Shown here: positions 9,400-18,302 of the stretch, piece by piece | How the letters are laid out: every line of letters begins with the position of its first letter | How positions within the stretch are numbered: the first letter of the stretch is position 1 | Source of the DNA: Longirhabdus pacifica | GTDB lineage: Bacteria > Bacillota > Bacilli > Paenibacillales > DSM-105158 | Reading direction: 5' to 3' | Assembly: GCF_004115085.1 (NCBI RefSeq) | Contig: NZ_QXJP01000004.1 | Location: 124,001 to 188,000, forward strand | Length of the DNA: 64,000 nt | The notes under the pieces: generated by a model | Told to the model about the DNA's origin: nothing | Seen by the model: the letters and a program-made list of their open reading frames with translations, nothing else | Databases searched by the model: none | Position numbers and translations under genes: made by a program

Positions 9400-9831
9400 T
9401 TAAGCTTCTGTTACTTTTACAGACTTCATTCTTTCTTGACCACGAAATGTATCTACGGTTTCCATTCCTTTTACCACTTTACCGAATACCGTATGTTGTC
9501 CATCTAGATGAGGTTGTGGTTCATAACAAATGTAAAATTGACTTCCACCCGTATTGCGGCCTGCATGTGCCATCGCTAGGCTGCCTCTCTCGTGCTTATT
9601 GGAGTTGATCTCACAATCGATCGTATATCCAGGACCACCTGTTCCTGTACCGTTAGGACATCCTCCTTGAGCGACGAACCCTTGAATGACACGGTGAAAC
9701 GTTAACCCATCGTAGAAACCTTCATTTGCTAACTTTTCAAAATTTGCTACTGTATTAGGCGCATCATTGTCAAATAAATCAATGATGATTTCCTCTCCAG
9801 TTTCCATTACTACTGTTGCTTGTTTTGGCAT
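9400..9831 (-). CDS. ppiB: Cyclophilin-type peptidyl-prolyl isomerase
   Basis: A compact 143-residue cytoplasmic cyclophilin that accelerates cis-trans isomerisation of prolyl peptide bonds. Signatures are [17 protein letters not shown], the active-site stretch [13 protein letters not shown] and GSQFYI near the C-terminal third, with [11 protein letters not shown] closing the fold. There is no signal peptide. The gene has its own terminator. In B. subtilis ppiB is likewise near lysA, so the position is syntenic. Confidence 0.95.
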   Translation of the reverse strand: MPKQATVVMETGEEIIIDLFDNDAPNTVANFEKLANEGFYDGLTFHRVIQGFVAQGGCPNGTGTGGPGYTIDCEINSNKHERGSLAMAHAGRNTGGSQFYICYEPQPHLDGQHTVFGKVVKGMETVDTFRGQERMKSVKVTEA

Positions 9832-9908
9832 TTAATATTTCCTCCTCCATATTCATCGCATCCATGTGCATCTATTATTGTAATCGTTCCAACGCCATGT
9901 AGCAAATA

Positions 9909-10439
9909 TTATGCTTGATTTACTTTTGTAAGGAACGGATTTTCATCTGCACTTGGTCCGTATAATGGTGGAACTGGCGCGTCCAATAATCGAAGATAGA
10001 CCGTCATCTGTCCACGGTGATGATATATATGATTAAACATTAACGTACGGAGCAGAAATATTTTTGGCATAGACATTAACGTGATTTCCTCATTTTTTAG
10101 TTTCCAAAGGTCCATTAACTTTTCTTCATCCAATTTCATAAACTCACCTTTAACCGCGTTTATACTTTCATCATATTTGGCTAAGACGATGTCTTTGGTA
10201 AGTTCAGATGGCAGCTCTGCTGGTTTAAAAGAAGTAATGTCTGCCTCATCCATCTCGACTGCTTTCAAGAATCCAGGACCAGAAATAGAAGCAATATGAA
10301 GTGCTAACTCTCCTAGTGAGTGTGATTTTTCATGAGGTTTCCAAGCTAATTTATCCTCCGGCATATTTTCCAACAGACGGCGCGTTCCCTCTGCTTCTTT
10401 TTCAAATTCTTGCGATAAAATCATTAATAATTGACTCAA
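9909..10439 (-). CDS. DinB-like (YfiT/DinB four-helix) protein
   Basis: A 176-residue protein of the DinB superfamily, four-helix bundles that bind a divalent metal through three histidines. Likely ligands are the His in GELALHIASI and the histidines of the C-terminal MFNHIYHHRGQMTVYLR motif, which is the family's clearest signature. Some relatives are thiol transferases (bacillithiol-dependent); the substrate here is unknown. A TTG start at 10439 is chosen because AGAGGTGG lies 7 nt upstream; it overlaps the stop codon of the preceding gene, so the two are translationally coupled. Confidence 0.85.
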   Translation of the reverse strand: MSQLLMILSQEFEKEAEGTRRLLENMPEDKLAWKPHEKSHSLGELALHIASISGPGFLKAVEMDEADITSFKPAELPSELTKDIVLAKYDESINAVKGEFMKLDEEKLMDLWKLKNEEITLMSMPKIFLLRTLMFNHIYHHRGQMTVYLRLLDAPVPPLYGPSADENPFLTKVNQA

Positions 10440-10786
10440 TTTTTATCCACCTCTTTTTTTAGATTTTGTAAAGACAGCAAGGCAAGATCATACCATTGTG
10501 CTTTTTCGCTATAGTCCACTTCATACCAACCTGCTAAAGGCCCTTTGTTAACAAAGGGATTAAAGGGACGGCAGCCCGTTGATGGTATGGTGGTGGGGAG
10601 AAACATTTTACCAAATCTAAATACCATCTTATTATGTTTTTTTGCATAGAACGCAAACACTTTGTGATGATAAGTAATCGCTGGAGTAGACATTATACGT
10701 CCTATACTCACTCCAGATTGTTCCATCAAGAGTTGGTCAGCAATCTCATCATACATTCGCTGACCCAAATACTCTTGCTGCTGCAC
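10436..10786 (-). CDS. Small conserved protein of unknown function
   Basis: A 116-residue protein I do not recognise with certainty. It has a central segment ITYHHKVFAFYAKKHNKMVF followed by RFGK, which loosely recalls the TfoX/YjbR-type fold (FAF...K..MVFR), but this is a weak resemblance. No signal peptide or membrane segment. It overlaps the start of the DinB-like gene, so the pair forms an operon and may share a function. Preceded by an AAGGAGG-like site. Confidence 0.6.
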   Translation of the reverse strand: MQQQEYLGQRMYDEIADQLLMEQSGVSIGRIMSTPAITYHHKVFAFYAKKHNKMVFRFGKMFLPTTIPSTGCRPFNPFVNKGPLAGWYEVDYSEKAQWYDLALLSLQNLKKEVDKN

Positions 10787-10889
10787 CTGTTTTCCTCCTT
10801 CATTCAGCTTTTCTACTATTATTCATCTATATTTTACCATATTAATAGCATTTATATTGAAAATTCTGAATTTAATGTTAAGAAAAACA

Positions 10890-10926
10890 CAAAAAAGAGG
10901 ACGCATAGAAAACATGCATCCTCTTA
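10890..10926 (-). terminator. Terminator of lysA
   Basis: On the minus strand AAGAGGATGCAT pairs with ATGCGTCCTCTT (one G-T pair) followed by TTTTTT, 19 bp after the lysA stop codon. Confidence 0.9.
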
Positions 10927-10944
10927 CTTTTCAATTATGCTTAA

Positions 10945-12276
10945 CTATGATGTCACCACAGCATTGGACAACCGCACAGGTACAAGATCATTTTGCAGTA
11001 AATCATTTAGACTCTCTCGCTTCACCACAATATCTGCCTGTCCATCTTGTACAAATACTACAGCTGGGCGACGAATACGATTGTAATTGCTCGCCATACT
11101 GTAATTGTAAGCGCCTGTACATGAAACAGCTAGTATGTCCCCATTTTTTGCTTTTGGCAAATGTGCATCCCATATTATTTTATCTCCACTCTCACATGCT
11201 TTTCCTGCTACCGTCACTACTTCTTCATTTGGATCGTTAGCACGATTAGCAAGCATTGATTCGTATTTCGCTCCATACAAAGCTGGGCGAATATTATCTG
11301 ACATACCACCATCTACGGCGATGTATTTATTAATACCAGGTATATCTTTGTGGGTTCCTATCGTATACAATGTTGTTCCCGCTTCACCAACAATACTTCT
11401 CCCTGGTTCTACCCAAATTTCAGGTATTGGATGTTGTAGTGCTGCAAATGTTTCTGTGACATCTTTCATCATCGCTTCTACGTACTGTCTCACCGACAGA
11501 GGTTTATCTTCCTCTGTATAGCGAATACCGAAGCCTCCACCTAAGTTAATAACTGAAAATGTATGCTGAAGCTCACTTCGCACTTTTTGTGCAAATGCCG
11601 CAACCACTTTCACCGTATGAGAAAATCCTTCTACTTCGAAAATTTGTGAACCAATATGCGTATGAACACCTAAGAGACTTAGGTTATGCTTATCAAGGGT
11701 TTTCTTCACCGCTTCAAAAGCAGCACCATTTTCTAAATCAAACCCAAATTTAGAATCTGTTTGTCCTGTTGTAATGAATTCGTGTGTATGTGCTTCTACC
11801 CCTGGAGTAATTCTCAACAAAATGTTGACTGACTTTCCTTTTTCATTCGCCATGTTAGCAAGCATGTCTAATTCCACATCGTTATCTACGACAAAACAAC
11901 CAATATTTGCATCGAGTGCAAATGCAATTTCCTCTGGCGTTTTGTTGTTTCCGTGAAAATGAATGCGCTCCACTGGAAAACCTGCTTCTAGTGCTGTATA
12001 TAATTCCCCATCAGATACAACGTCTAATGAGAGCCCTTCTTGTGCAGCCAGAACGCACATTGCTTTTGTACTGAATGCTTTACTAGCAAACGCCACTTGA
12101 AATGTATCCGTAAACGTTTTAAATGCATCTATATATTCACGGCAACGCTGACGAATGAAAGCTTCATCCATGACATATAGCGGTGTACCATATTGCTTCA
12201 CAAGATCGACGGTGTCACATCCTCCAATTTCCAGATGTTCACGCTCATTTATTTTGCTTGTGCCATGTAAATACAT
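10945..12276 (-). CDS. lysA: Diaminopimelate decarboxylase
   Basis: A 443-residue PLP-dependent decarboxylase making L-lysine from meso-diaminopimelate, the last step of lysine synthesis. Fold-III decarboxylase motifs are visible: FASKAF with the PLP lysine, HGNNK, LLGVHTHIGSQI, GGGFGIRY, the EPGRS motif, and CESGD with the active-site Cys. The start is taken as the second of two adjacent ATGs (AAGGGG 7 nt upstream), giving MYLHGTSKIN, which aligns with B. subtilis LysA. It follows sigF directly, without the spoVA genes found between them in B. subtilis. Confidence 0.95.
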   Translation of the reverse strand: MYLHGTSKINEREHLEIGGCDTVDLVKQYGTPLYVMDEAFIRQRCREYIDAFKTFTDTFQVAFASKAFSTKAMCVLAAQEGLSLDVVSDGELYTALEAGFPVERIHFHGNNKTPEEIAFALDANIGCFVVDNDVELDMLANMANEKGKSVNILLRITPGVEAHTHEFITTGQTDSKFGFDLENGAAFEAVKKTLDKHNLSLLGVHTHIGSQIFEVEGFSHTVKVVAAFAQKVRSELQHTFSVINLGGGFGIRYTEEDKPLSVRQYVEAMMKDVTETFAALQHPIPEIWVEPGRSIVGEAGTTLYTIGTHKDIPGINKYIAVDGGMSDNIRPALYGAKYESMLANRANDPNEEVVTVAGKACESGDKIIWDAHLPKAKNGDILAVSCTGAYNYSMASNYNRIRRPAVVFVQDGQADIVVKRESLNDLLQNDLVPVRLSNAVVTS

Positions 12277-12462
12277 CATCGTTCCCCTTTCGATGTTATC
12301 CTTAGTATGTAAAAATTTATCACAGTAAAGGAACTCAAACAATGTATTCTATTCAATAAAATTTGTACTCATCGTTGCAAGGCAATGAGATCATCATGAA
12401 CATCAGACGATACACTATAAGTGGATTTAGGAGGTAGTTTGTTCATCTTATATATTTCTAAT

Positions 12463-13224
12463 TCACTGCGCAATTTGTTCTTTGATTAACTTTAATATTT
12501 TCTTCTCTAGCCTTGATACTTGTACTTGAGAAATACCAAGCCTACTCGCCACTTCAGACTGTGTCTGATCACGAAAATATCGAAGGTATACGATGAGCTT
12601 TTCTCTCTCATTTAACGATTGAATTGCTTCGTGCAATGCCAATTTTTCGAACCAATTTTCCTGTGACACATCTGCAATTTGATCCATCAATGTAATAGGA
12701 TCCCCGTCGTTTTCAAACACCGTTTCATGTATCGAAGACGGAGGCTTGTTTGCTTCTTGTGCAAACACCACTTCCTCAGGTGTCATATCTAATTGTTCTG
12801 CAACTTCGTTAATGGTAGGTAATCTATTTAAATTTTTAGATAATTCATCCCGTGTTTTTCTTATTTTATTTGCAGATTCCTTTAAGGAACGACTTACTTT
12901 TAACGTACCATCATCTCTTAAAAAGCGCTGTATTTCACCGATGATCATGGGTACAGCATAAGTGGAAAATTTAACATCATAAGATAAATCAAATTTATCT
13001 ACTGACTTGAGTAACCCAATACAACCGATTTGAAATAAGTCGTCCGCTTCATAACCTCGGTTCAAAAAACGCTGCACAACGGACCACACTAGCCGTGTAT
13101 TGCAGCTTACCAATGTATCTCTAGCTGTGGTGTCTCCAGCTTGACTGAGAGCGATTAACCGCTTCACTTCGTCATCATTTAGGTGGCTATGTGAACCGTT
13201 TTTTCCGACATCATTATTCATCAT
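12463..13224 (-). CDS. sigF: Forespore sigma factor F
   Basis: A 253-residue sigma-70 family factor, sigma-F, the first compartment-specific sigma factor of the forespore. Region 2 (FLNRGYEADDLFQIGCIGLL, YAVPMIIGEIQRFLRDD) and region 4 (DQTQSEVASRLGISQVQVSR) are nearly identical to B. subtilis SigF. An in-frame extension upstream would run into spoIIAB; ATG 13224 with AGGGG 6 nt before it is preferred. It is third in the spoIIAA-spoIIAB-sigF operon and is held inactive by SpoIIAB. Confidence 0.97.
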   Translation of the reverse strand: MMNNDVGKNGSHSHLNDDEVKRLIALSQAGDTTARDTLVSCNTRLVWSVVQRFLNRGYEADDLFQIGCIGLLKSVDKFDLSYDVKFSTYAVPMIIGEIQRFLRDDGTLKVSRSLKESANKIRKTRDELSKNLNRLPTINEVAEQLDMTPEEVVFAQEANKPPSSIHETVFENDGDPITLMDQIADVSQENWFEKLALHEAIQSLNEREKLIVYLRYFRDQTQSEVASRLGISQVQVSRLEKKILKLIKEQIAQ

Positions 13225-13234
13225 ACCCAGCCCC

Positions 13235-13678
13235 TTATTTGTATAATGCTTTTTTTGATTCAATACGTTTCATCATACGAATTCGTGTGCCCTCATCCAT
13301 ACTCGACGTAATTTGAAACTCATCCATAAAGTTTTCCATAATCGTAAATCCCATACCAGATCGCTCTAATTCTGGTTTAGACGTATACAATGGTTGTCTT
13401 GCTAGATCTACATCACTAATGCCTTTCCCTTCATCTTCTACCATGATGTACACAGTATCTTTCTCTACTTTAGCTGTAATGGTAACCATTCCGTTTGGAT
13501 CATTATCGTAACCGTGAATAATAGCATTCGTTACCGCTTCAGAAACGACCGTTTTAATATCTGTTAGCTCATCAAACGTAGGATCTAATTGACTTACAAA
13601 GGCTGCAACGGTCACTCTAGCAAAAGATTCATTCTCGGAACGACTAGAAAATTGTAATTTCATATTATTTTCACTCAT
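13235..13678 (-). CDS. spoIIAB: Anti-sigma-F factor and SpoIIAA kinase
   Basis: A 147-residue GHKL-fold serine kinase that binds sigma-F and phosphorylates SpoIIAA. N-box [16 protein letters not shown]1 box DEGKGI and G2 box [14 protein letters not shown] are intact. The ATG overlaps the spoIIAA stop (ATGA), with GGGGG 7 nt upstream, so partner proteins are made in step. It is the switch component of forespore-specific gene activation. Confidence 0.97.
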   Translation of the reverse strand: MSENNMKLQFSSRSENESFARVTVAAFVSQLDPTFDELTDIKTVVSEAVTNAIIHGYDNDPNGMVTITAKVEKDTVYIMVEDEGKGISDVDLARQPLYTSKPELERSGMGFTIMENFMDEFQITSSMDEGTRIRMMKRIESKKALYK

Positions 13679-14031
13679 GACACTACCCCCAGACTAGAAA
13701 GTGCATTGCTTTCATTCTGCTCAATATTCAAAATTTTAAACAGACCTGACATTTCAAATAATCGATATATTTGTGGATTAATATCACAAACGACCATTTT
13801 ACCGCCCTTATCTTTTACTTGTTTATACCTACCAATAATGACACCTAAACCTGAACTATCCATGAATTTGAGATCTTTTAAACTTAAAATAATATGACAG
13901 CTATTTTCTCTATCTAATGCCTCTTCCATCTTTTGTTTCACCATACTTGCTGTGTGATGATCCAGCTCACCTTTCAGCCTTACTATGACTGCTTGTCTAT
14001 TTGTTTCAATGTCTACTTTCAAGCTCAACAT
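13675..14031 (-). CDS. spoIIAA: Anti-anti-sigma factor SpoIIAA
   Basis: A 118-residue STAS-domain protein that frees sigma-F by binding SpoIIAB when dephosphorylated. The phosphorylation site motif [15 protein letters not shown] is present, with the target Ser at about residue 59. First gene of the spoIIA operon; a 17-bp stem-loop and a possible sigma-H promoter separate it from dacF. Confidence 0.97.
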   Translation of the reverse strand: MLSLKVDIETNRQAVIVRLKGELDHHTASMVKQKMEEALDRENSCHIILSLKDLKFMDSSGLGVIIGRYKQVKDKGGKMVVCDINPQIYRLFEMSGLFKILNIEQNESNALSSLGVVS

Positions 14032-14063
14032 CTATCACTCCTTCTCGTCAGTTCCTACCTACG

Positions 14064-14090
14064 TTTTCTATAATAAACTAGGGGATTCCT
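14064..14090 (-). promoter_or_regulatory. Possible sigma-H promoter of the spoIIA operon
   Basis: On the minus strand AGGAATC (14084-14090) and GAAAA (14064-14068) are spaced like the sigma-H -35 (AGGANNT-like) and -10 (GAAT-like) elements, 33-60 bp upstream of spoIIAA. In B. subtilis this operon is read from a sigma-H promoter in the same place. The match is partial. Confidence 0.4.
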
Positions 14091-14163
14091 GCTACATGAC
14101 AAAACTAGTAAAAAGCTCTGAATATCAGACAAAAAGATGACGCTTCTTCCAATATATAATATG

Positions 14164-14206
14164 ACGGAATCAGATGAAGCTTTATTGTCGCTTCATCTGA
14201 TTCCGT
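14164..14206 (-). terminator. Strong hairpin between dacF and spoIIAA
   Basis: Two perfect 17-bp arms (14164-14180 and 14190-14206, ACGGAATCAGATGAAGC and its complement) separated by a 9-nt loop, starting 7 bp after the dacF stop. The downstream flank on the minus strand is AT-rich but lacks a T-run, so it is probably a partial terminator or a processing/stability element that limits dacF read-through into spoIIA. Confidence 0.7.
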
Positions 14207-14212
14207 GAACAA

Positions 14213-15385
14213 CTATAGTGTGACCATTTTCGTTAGTGATCGTTTGAATAACTCCCACCACGATGCTCTTTTCATATGAATAGAACTTTCAATATCAAAT
14301 TCATGTAATATTTCATCGTCCATCGTGACAACCAGCTTGCCTATACGTTGTCCTACTTGTAACGGTAATTGAATTTCATCTAGTTCCAATGCATGCTTAA
14401 TTTCATCAGAAGGTGTACCTTTCTTAATAACAACCCGATAAGGTTGATCTGCAACTAATGACAGTGTCTTAGGAGACGCTTTATCTACGGTAATGGAATC
14501 CATCACGTCACCTTTGTCATATATAGCGTAACTTTCAAATTGCGAGAATGCATAATCAAACAATTTACTTACTTCCGCGTTTCTCGTCTTCGTATTTGGC
14601 TCTCCTAATACGACAGAAATGACGCGAAAATCATCTTTTTTTGCTGTGGCAGATAAACAAAATTTAGCTTCACTCGTATACCCCGTTTTCAATCCATCTA
14701 CACCAGGGTAAAAACGAACTAGTTTATTTGTATTGACCAACCAAAAGGGCTTCTTTTCATCTTTACGTAAGTAATCTTCATACTTCCCTGTGTAGTTCGT
14801 GATGTTTTCGTACTTCAACAGTTCTTTGGACATAATAGCAATATCATATGCAGTACTATAATGATCTGGTGCAGGTAAACCGTTTGTATTGGCGAACCTC
14901 GTATTTTCCAATTTTAATTGTTTAACTTTATTATTCATCATCTCTACAAACAATTCCTCGGAGCCAGCTACTTTTTCAGCAAGTGCGACCGTTGCATCAT
15001 TTCCTGACGCCATCGCTACTCCTTTCAGCAAATCTTCCACACTCATTTCTTCTCCTTGTTCCAAGAAAATTTGTGAGCCTCCCATGGAAGCAGCATATTC
15101 ACTTGTCCGTACCATTTCATCCAGTTTTAATTTGCCTTTATCTATGGCCTCCATAATCAGTAACATAGACATAATTTTCGTAATACTGGCTGGTGGTAGA
15201 CGTTTATGCGCATTTTTCTCGTACAATATTTTACCTGAGGATGCATCGATAGATATGGCCGACATTGCATTTGGAGTAATTTCAACATTGGATTTATCTT
15301 TCTCTTCTTCTGCCGATACGTAGGGCGCAAATGAAATAGAAAACATCGTTATTAGCATTACACTTACTATCAAACGCTTCAACAT
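14213..15385 (-). CDS. dacF: D-alanyl-D-alanine carboxypeptidase DacF
   Basis: A 390-residue penicillin-binding protein 5-type DD-carboxypeptidase that trims peptidoglycan cross-linking, in Bacillus mainly in spore cortex. An N-terminal signal peptide ends near SAEEE. Active-site motifs are S67-x-x-K (PASITKIMS), SGN (MASGNDATVAL) and KTG (GLKTGYTSEAKFC). The start MLKRLIV at 15385 has AGGGAGGG 10 nt upstream; the longer in-frame extension would bury the signal peptide. In B. subtilis dacF is transcribed in the forespore and sits immediately upstream of spoIIA, as here. Confidence 0.95.
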   Translation of the reverse strand: MLKRLIVSVMLITMFSISFAPYVSAEEEKDKSNVEITPNAMSAISIDASSGKILYEKNAHKRLPPASITKIMSMLLIMEAIDKGKLKLDEMVRTSEYAASMGGSQIFLEQGEEMSVEDLLKGVAMASGNDATVALAEKVAGSEELFVEMMNNKVKQLKLENTRFANTNGLPAPDHYSTAYDIAIMSKELLKYENITNYTGKYEDYLRKDEKKPFWLVNTNKLVRFYPGVDGLKTGYTSEAKFCLSATAKKDDFRVISVVLGEPNTKTRNAEVSKLFDYAFSQFESYAIYDKGDVMDSITVDKASPKTLSLVADQPYRVVIKKGTPSDEIKHALELDEIQLPLQVGQRIGKLVVTMDDEILHEFDIESSIHMKRASWWELFKRSLTKMVTL

Positions 15386-15580
15386 AATACATAATCCCTC
15401 CCTAGTGATCATGAAAACAACATACAACTCTTGTCCATAGTTTTGACTAAGAGAAGCAAATATATTCCTAGGTATAGATAATTTATACCTCTGGTCGTCT
15501 TTGAGCATACACGAGGAAAGATGTTATACTGGATCATGGAAATAGTATTTACAGTTTATATGTTGAAGGAGAGTGATACC

Positions 15581-16135
15581 ATGGCAAGCTACTTTCATCA
15601 ACTTGAAGATAAACACATACAATTTATTCATGAACAACACATGTTCTTTGTAGCGACAGCACCTACTGGAGATGGAAGAATCAACCTTTCTCCTAAAGGG
15701 TATGACTGCCTCAAAATTATGGATCATCATCATATCGGCTACATGGATTACAGTGGAAGTGGAAACGAAACAGCCAATCACATTTCAGAAAATAAAAAAA
15801 TAACATTCATGTGGTGTAGCTATACCGCTAAACCACTCATCTTACGCGTATACGGTTACGGCAAAGTCCTACACAAAGGTACAGATACTTTTATTTCGTG
15901 GACAAATAAGTATTTTCCTAACACACCTCCAGAAAGGTTGCGTCAAGTCATTACATGTGAAATAGAAGCGGTGCAAACAAGTTGTGGTTATGCCGTACCG
16001 ATTTATGACTTTGTAGAAGAGAGAAAAACATTAGACATATGGACCGACAACAAATTGAAAACAGATGCTCTAGACAAATACAACGAAAAGAACGCCATCC
16101 CTTTTGATGAAAAATTTCCTATACTCAACAAATAG
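15581..16135 (+). CDS. Pyridoxamine 5'-phosphate oxidase-fold protein
   Basis: A 184-residue flavin-binding split-barrel protein of the PNPOx-like family. Typical features are the start HIQFIHEQHMFFVATAPTGD, GRINLSPKGYD and the acidic-aromatic DYSGSGNETANHISEN region that binds FMN in relatives. The specific substrate is unknown; it lacks the residues needed to call it a true PdxH. ATG 15581 has AAGGAGAG 8 nt upstream; an upstream in-frame ATG has no such site. First gene of the accessory segment after dacF, divergent from it. Confidence 0.8.
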   Translation: MASYFHQLEDKHIQFIHEQHMFFVATAPTGDGRINLSPKGYDCLKIMDHHHIGYMDYSGSGNETANHISENKKITFMWCSYTAKPLILRVYGYGKVLHKGTDTFISWTNKYFPNTPPERLRQVITCEIEAVQTSCGYAVPIYDFVEERKTLDIWTDNKLKTDALDKYNEKNAIPFDEKFPILNK

Positions 16136-16394
16136 CTTGAAAATAGTGATGTATGATTTTAACCCCTCATATCATCTTCAGCGATTTGTTAAGGGTATCA
16201 TGACAAAATGAATGAAAAATGCCCATCCTAATCACAAGCCAGCAGAGAGGGCGCATTCATTTACCCTCTCAAACCATCCCTTCACATGCTATCCAACCTT
16301 TTCTTGCAAATCCAACTGATAGAATGAGCAAACTATTTAATGATGTTCAGCAACCGATAACATTCCGTGACACCGCATGTATGGTGTTAATATT

Positions 16395-16880
16395 TCACTT
16401 ACTAACACTACGTGCACTATGATTTAAAACATTATAATCTTTAAATTTTCCCCAACACTGTACACCGTGGTACTCCGGATAGACTGATTGAAAATGCATA
16501 CATATTGTAGCTTCATCCAACTGAGGATATAAGTCGAATAAATGCTGATCACCATAACGTATTGCTGTTAATGCTAGCGGAAGCTCTCTTCTAAAAACGT
16601 CATATCTTATTTTTGACACTTCTTTATTAAACTCACCACCCGATACATACACATAACCGTGGAAAAACAAACACCCTTTCTTCATCACCCAGTAACCTAG
16701 CACTTCATCGCGCATTTGTGCATCAATTTGCTCTGTACGATAAGTAGGGCCGATATCTAGAAATAATTCACCCGTTTCATCAGAATGCGTTAACGTATAG
16801 TATCTTTGAAAAACGGGCTTATCTTTAGTTACTCCATTAAAATATGTGACTGACAATTTGTTAGGATCAAAAGTACTCAA
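16395..16880 (-). CDS. Staygreen (SGR) family protein
   Basis: A ~161-residue member of the staygreen family. The diagnostic block is FDPNKLSVTYFNGVT, RYYTLTHSDETGELFLDIG and FRRELPLALTAIRYGDQHLF, with the C-terminal VHF/MHFQSVYPEYHGVQCWG. Plant SGR proteins remove magnesium from chlorophyll a; bacterial homologues are known but their natural substrate is unclear, and this organism shows no sign of photosynthesis. The likely start is TTG at 16880 (AAAGG 9 nt upstream); an ATG three codons earlier directly abuts that site. It is transcribed away from the 208-bp repeat array. Confidence 0.85.
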   Translation of the reverse strand: MSTFDPNKLSVTYFNGVTKDKPVFQRYYTLTHSDETGELFLDIGPTYRTEQIDAQMRDEVLGYWVMKKGCLFFHGYVYVSGGEFNKEVSKIRYDVFRRELPLALTAIRYGDQHLFDLYPQLDEATICMHFQSVYPEYHGVQCWGKFKDYNVLNHSARSVSK

Positions 16881-16950
16881 ATGTATCATCCTTTCTATTG
16901 TTCATTTGAGTTATACTATTCGCGCCTAATTTCATATGCTATCTTTTTGT

Positions 16951-17969
16951 GGATATAACCTGGATGACGGGATGTCGCTCGCAGTGAAGTGAGGAAGGAC
17001 GCTTACGCTTGCTTCGATGGAACTGGCGAAAACATAGATGAGCTGCCGAAGCATATGTTGGTCGCCAGTTTGTCTCCATCTTCACACTCTCCAGCTTTGT
17101 ATCGCGTCAAAGTGTCTTATCCATGCTATATCCACTTGCCAAGGTGAAAAGCATTGTGGGATATAACCTGGATGACGGGATGACACTCGCAGTGAAGTGA
17201 GGAAGGACGCTTACGCTTGTTTCGATGGAACTGGCGAAAACATAGATGAGCTGCCGAAGCATATGTTGGACGCCAGTTTGTCTCCATCTTCACACTCTCC
17301 AGCTTTGTATCGCGTCAAAGCGTCTTATCCATGCTATATCCACTTGCCAAGGTGAAAAGCATTGTGGGATATAACCTGGATGACGGGATGACACTCGCAG
17401 TGAAGTGAGGAAGGACGCTTACGCTTGTTTCGATGGAACTGGCGAAAACAAAGCATTAGCTGCCGAAGCATATGTTGGTCGCCAGTTTGTCTCCATCTCC
17501 ACACTCTTCAGCTTTGTTTCGCGTCAAAGCCTCTTATCCATCCTATATCCACTTGCCATGGTGAAAAGCATTGTGGGATATAACCTGGATGACGGGATGA
17601 CACTCGCAGTGAAGTGAGGAAGAACGCTTACGCTTGTTACGATGGAACTGGCGAAACATAGATGAGCTGCCGAAGCATATGTTGGTCGCCAGTTTGTCTC
17701 CATCTTCACACTCTCCAGCTTTGTATCGCGTCAAAGCGTCTTATCCATCCTATATCCACTTGCCAAGGTGAAAAGCATTGTGGGATATAACCTGGATGAC
17801 GGGATGACACTCGCAGTGAAGTGAGGAAGGACGCTTACGCTTGTTACGATGGAACTGGCGAAAACAAAGCATATACTGCCGAAGCATATGTTGGTCGCCA
17901 GTTTGTCTCCATCTTCACACTCTCCAGCTTTGTATCGCGTCAAAGCGTCTTATCCATCCTATATCCACC
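16951..17969. repeat. Five tandem copies of a ~208-bp repeat with inverted ends
   Basis: Unit starts are at 16951, 17159, 17367, 17576 and 17783 (unit lengths 208, 208, 209, 207 and a partial 187). Copies differ at only a few positions. Each unit begins GGATATAACCTGGAT and has TATATCCA(C) near its 3' end, so GTGGATATA and TATATCCAC face each other; inside, ACTGGCG and CGCCAGT flank AACATA...ATATGTT. Each unit can thus fold as a long imperfect hairpin. Short frames running through it are by-products of the repeat: they have no proper starts and change with unit length. Confidence 0.9.
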
Positions 17970-18062
17970 AGACTATATCTTTTTTGTTGCAACTTTATAC
18001 CATCTCTTACGTATTAAGTAACTAGAACAGCTCATTAAAGAGCATCAATAGGAGTGAAGAAG

Positions 18063-18302
18063 ATGAACGTACAAGATGCTATAGAAAGTAAATTTGTGTG
18101 CAGTAAATGCCAGGGAACATCATGTCAATCCAAAGAATTATCCATGACAGGAACAGGATTAAGTAAAATGTTTGACATTCAATACAATCGTTTTTTGTTT
18201 GTTTCCTGTACCAATTGTGGATATGTCGAGGTTTACAATTCAAAAATATTAGATGGAAAAGGAGGAGAACTAGGGAACGTCCTCGATGTGTTATTTGGAT
18301 AA
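18063..18302 (+). CDS. Zn-ribbon nucleic-acid-binding-type small protein
   Basis: A 79-residue protein with two CxxC pairs (FVCSKCQGT and VSCTNCGY) that form one zinc ribbon, joined by the motif TGTGLSKMFDIQYNRFLFV and ending in NVLDVLFG. This is the small family of predicted Zn-ribbon proteins (COG3478-like) common in Firmicutes; the role is unknown. ATG 18063 has GGAG 8 nt upstream. Confidence 0.8.
   Translation: MNVQDAIESKFVCSKCQGTSCQSKELSMTGTGLSKMFDIQYNRFLFVSCTNCGYVEVYNSKILDGKGGELGNVLDVLFG

Noticed and set aside
10634-11240. Plus-strand frames of 127-150 codons opposite the lysA end
   Set aside because: They span the lysA terminator hairpin and the antisense of lysA, with no ribosome binding site and Cys/His/Leu-rich composition typical of antisense frames.
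16219-16422. 67-codon plus-strand frame after the PNPOx-type gene
   Set aside because: Overlaps the end of the staygreen gene on the other strand, has no ribosome binding site and no protein-like pattern.
16951-17969. CRISPR array
   Set aside because: Units are 208 bp and nearly identical over their full length, with no unique spacers and no cas genes.
17405-18021. Several 60-70-codon frames inside the 208-bp repeats
   Set aside because: They recur because the repeat recurs, lie on both strands, have no ribosome binding sites and are broken by the 1-bp length changes between units.
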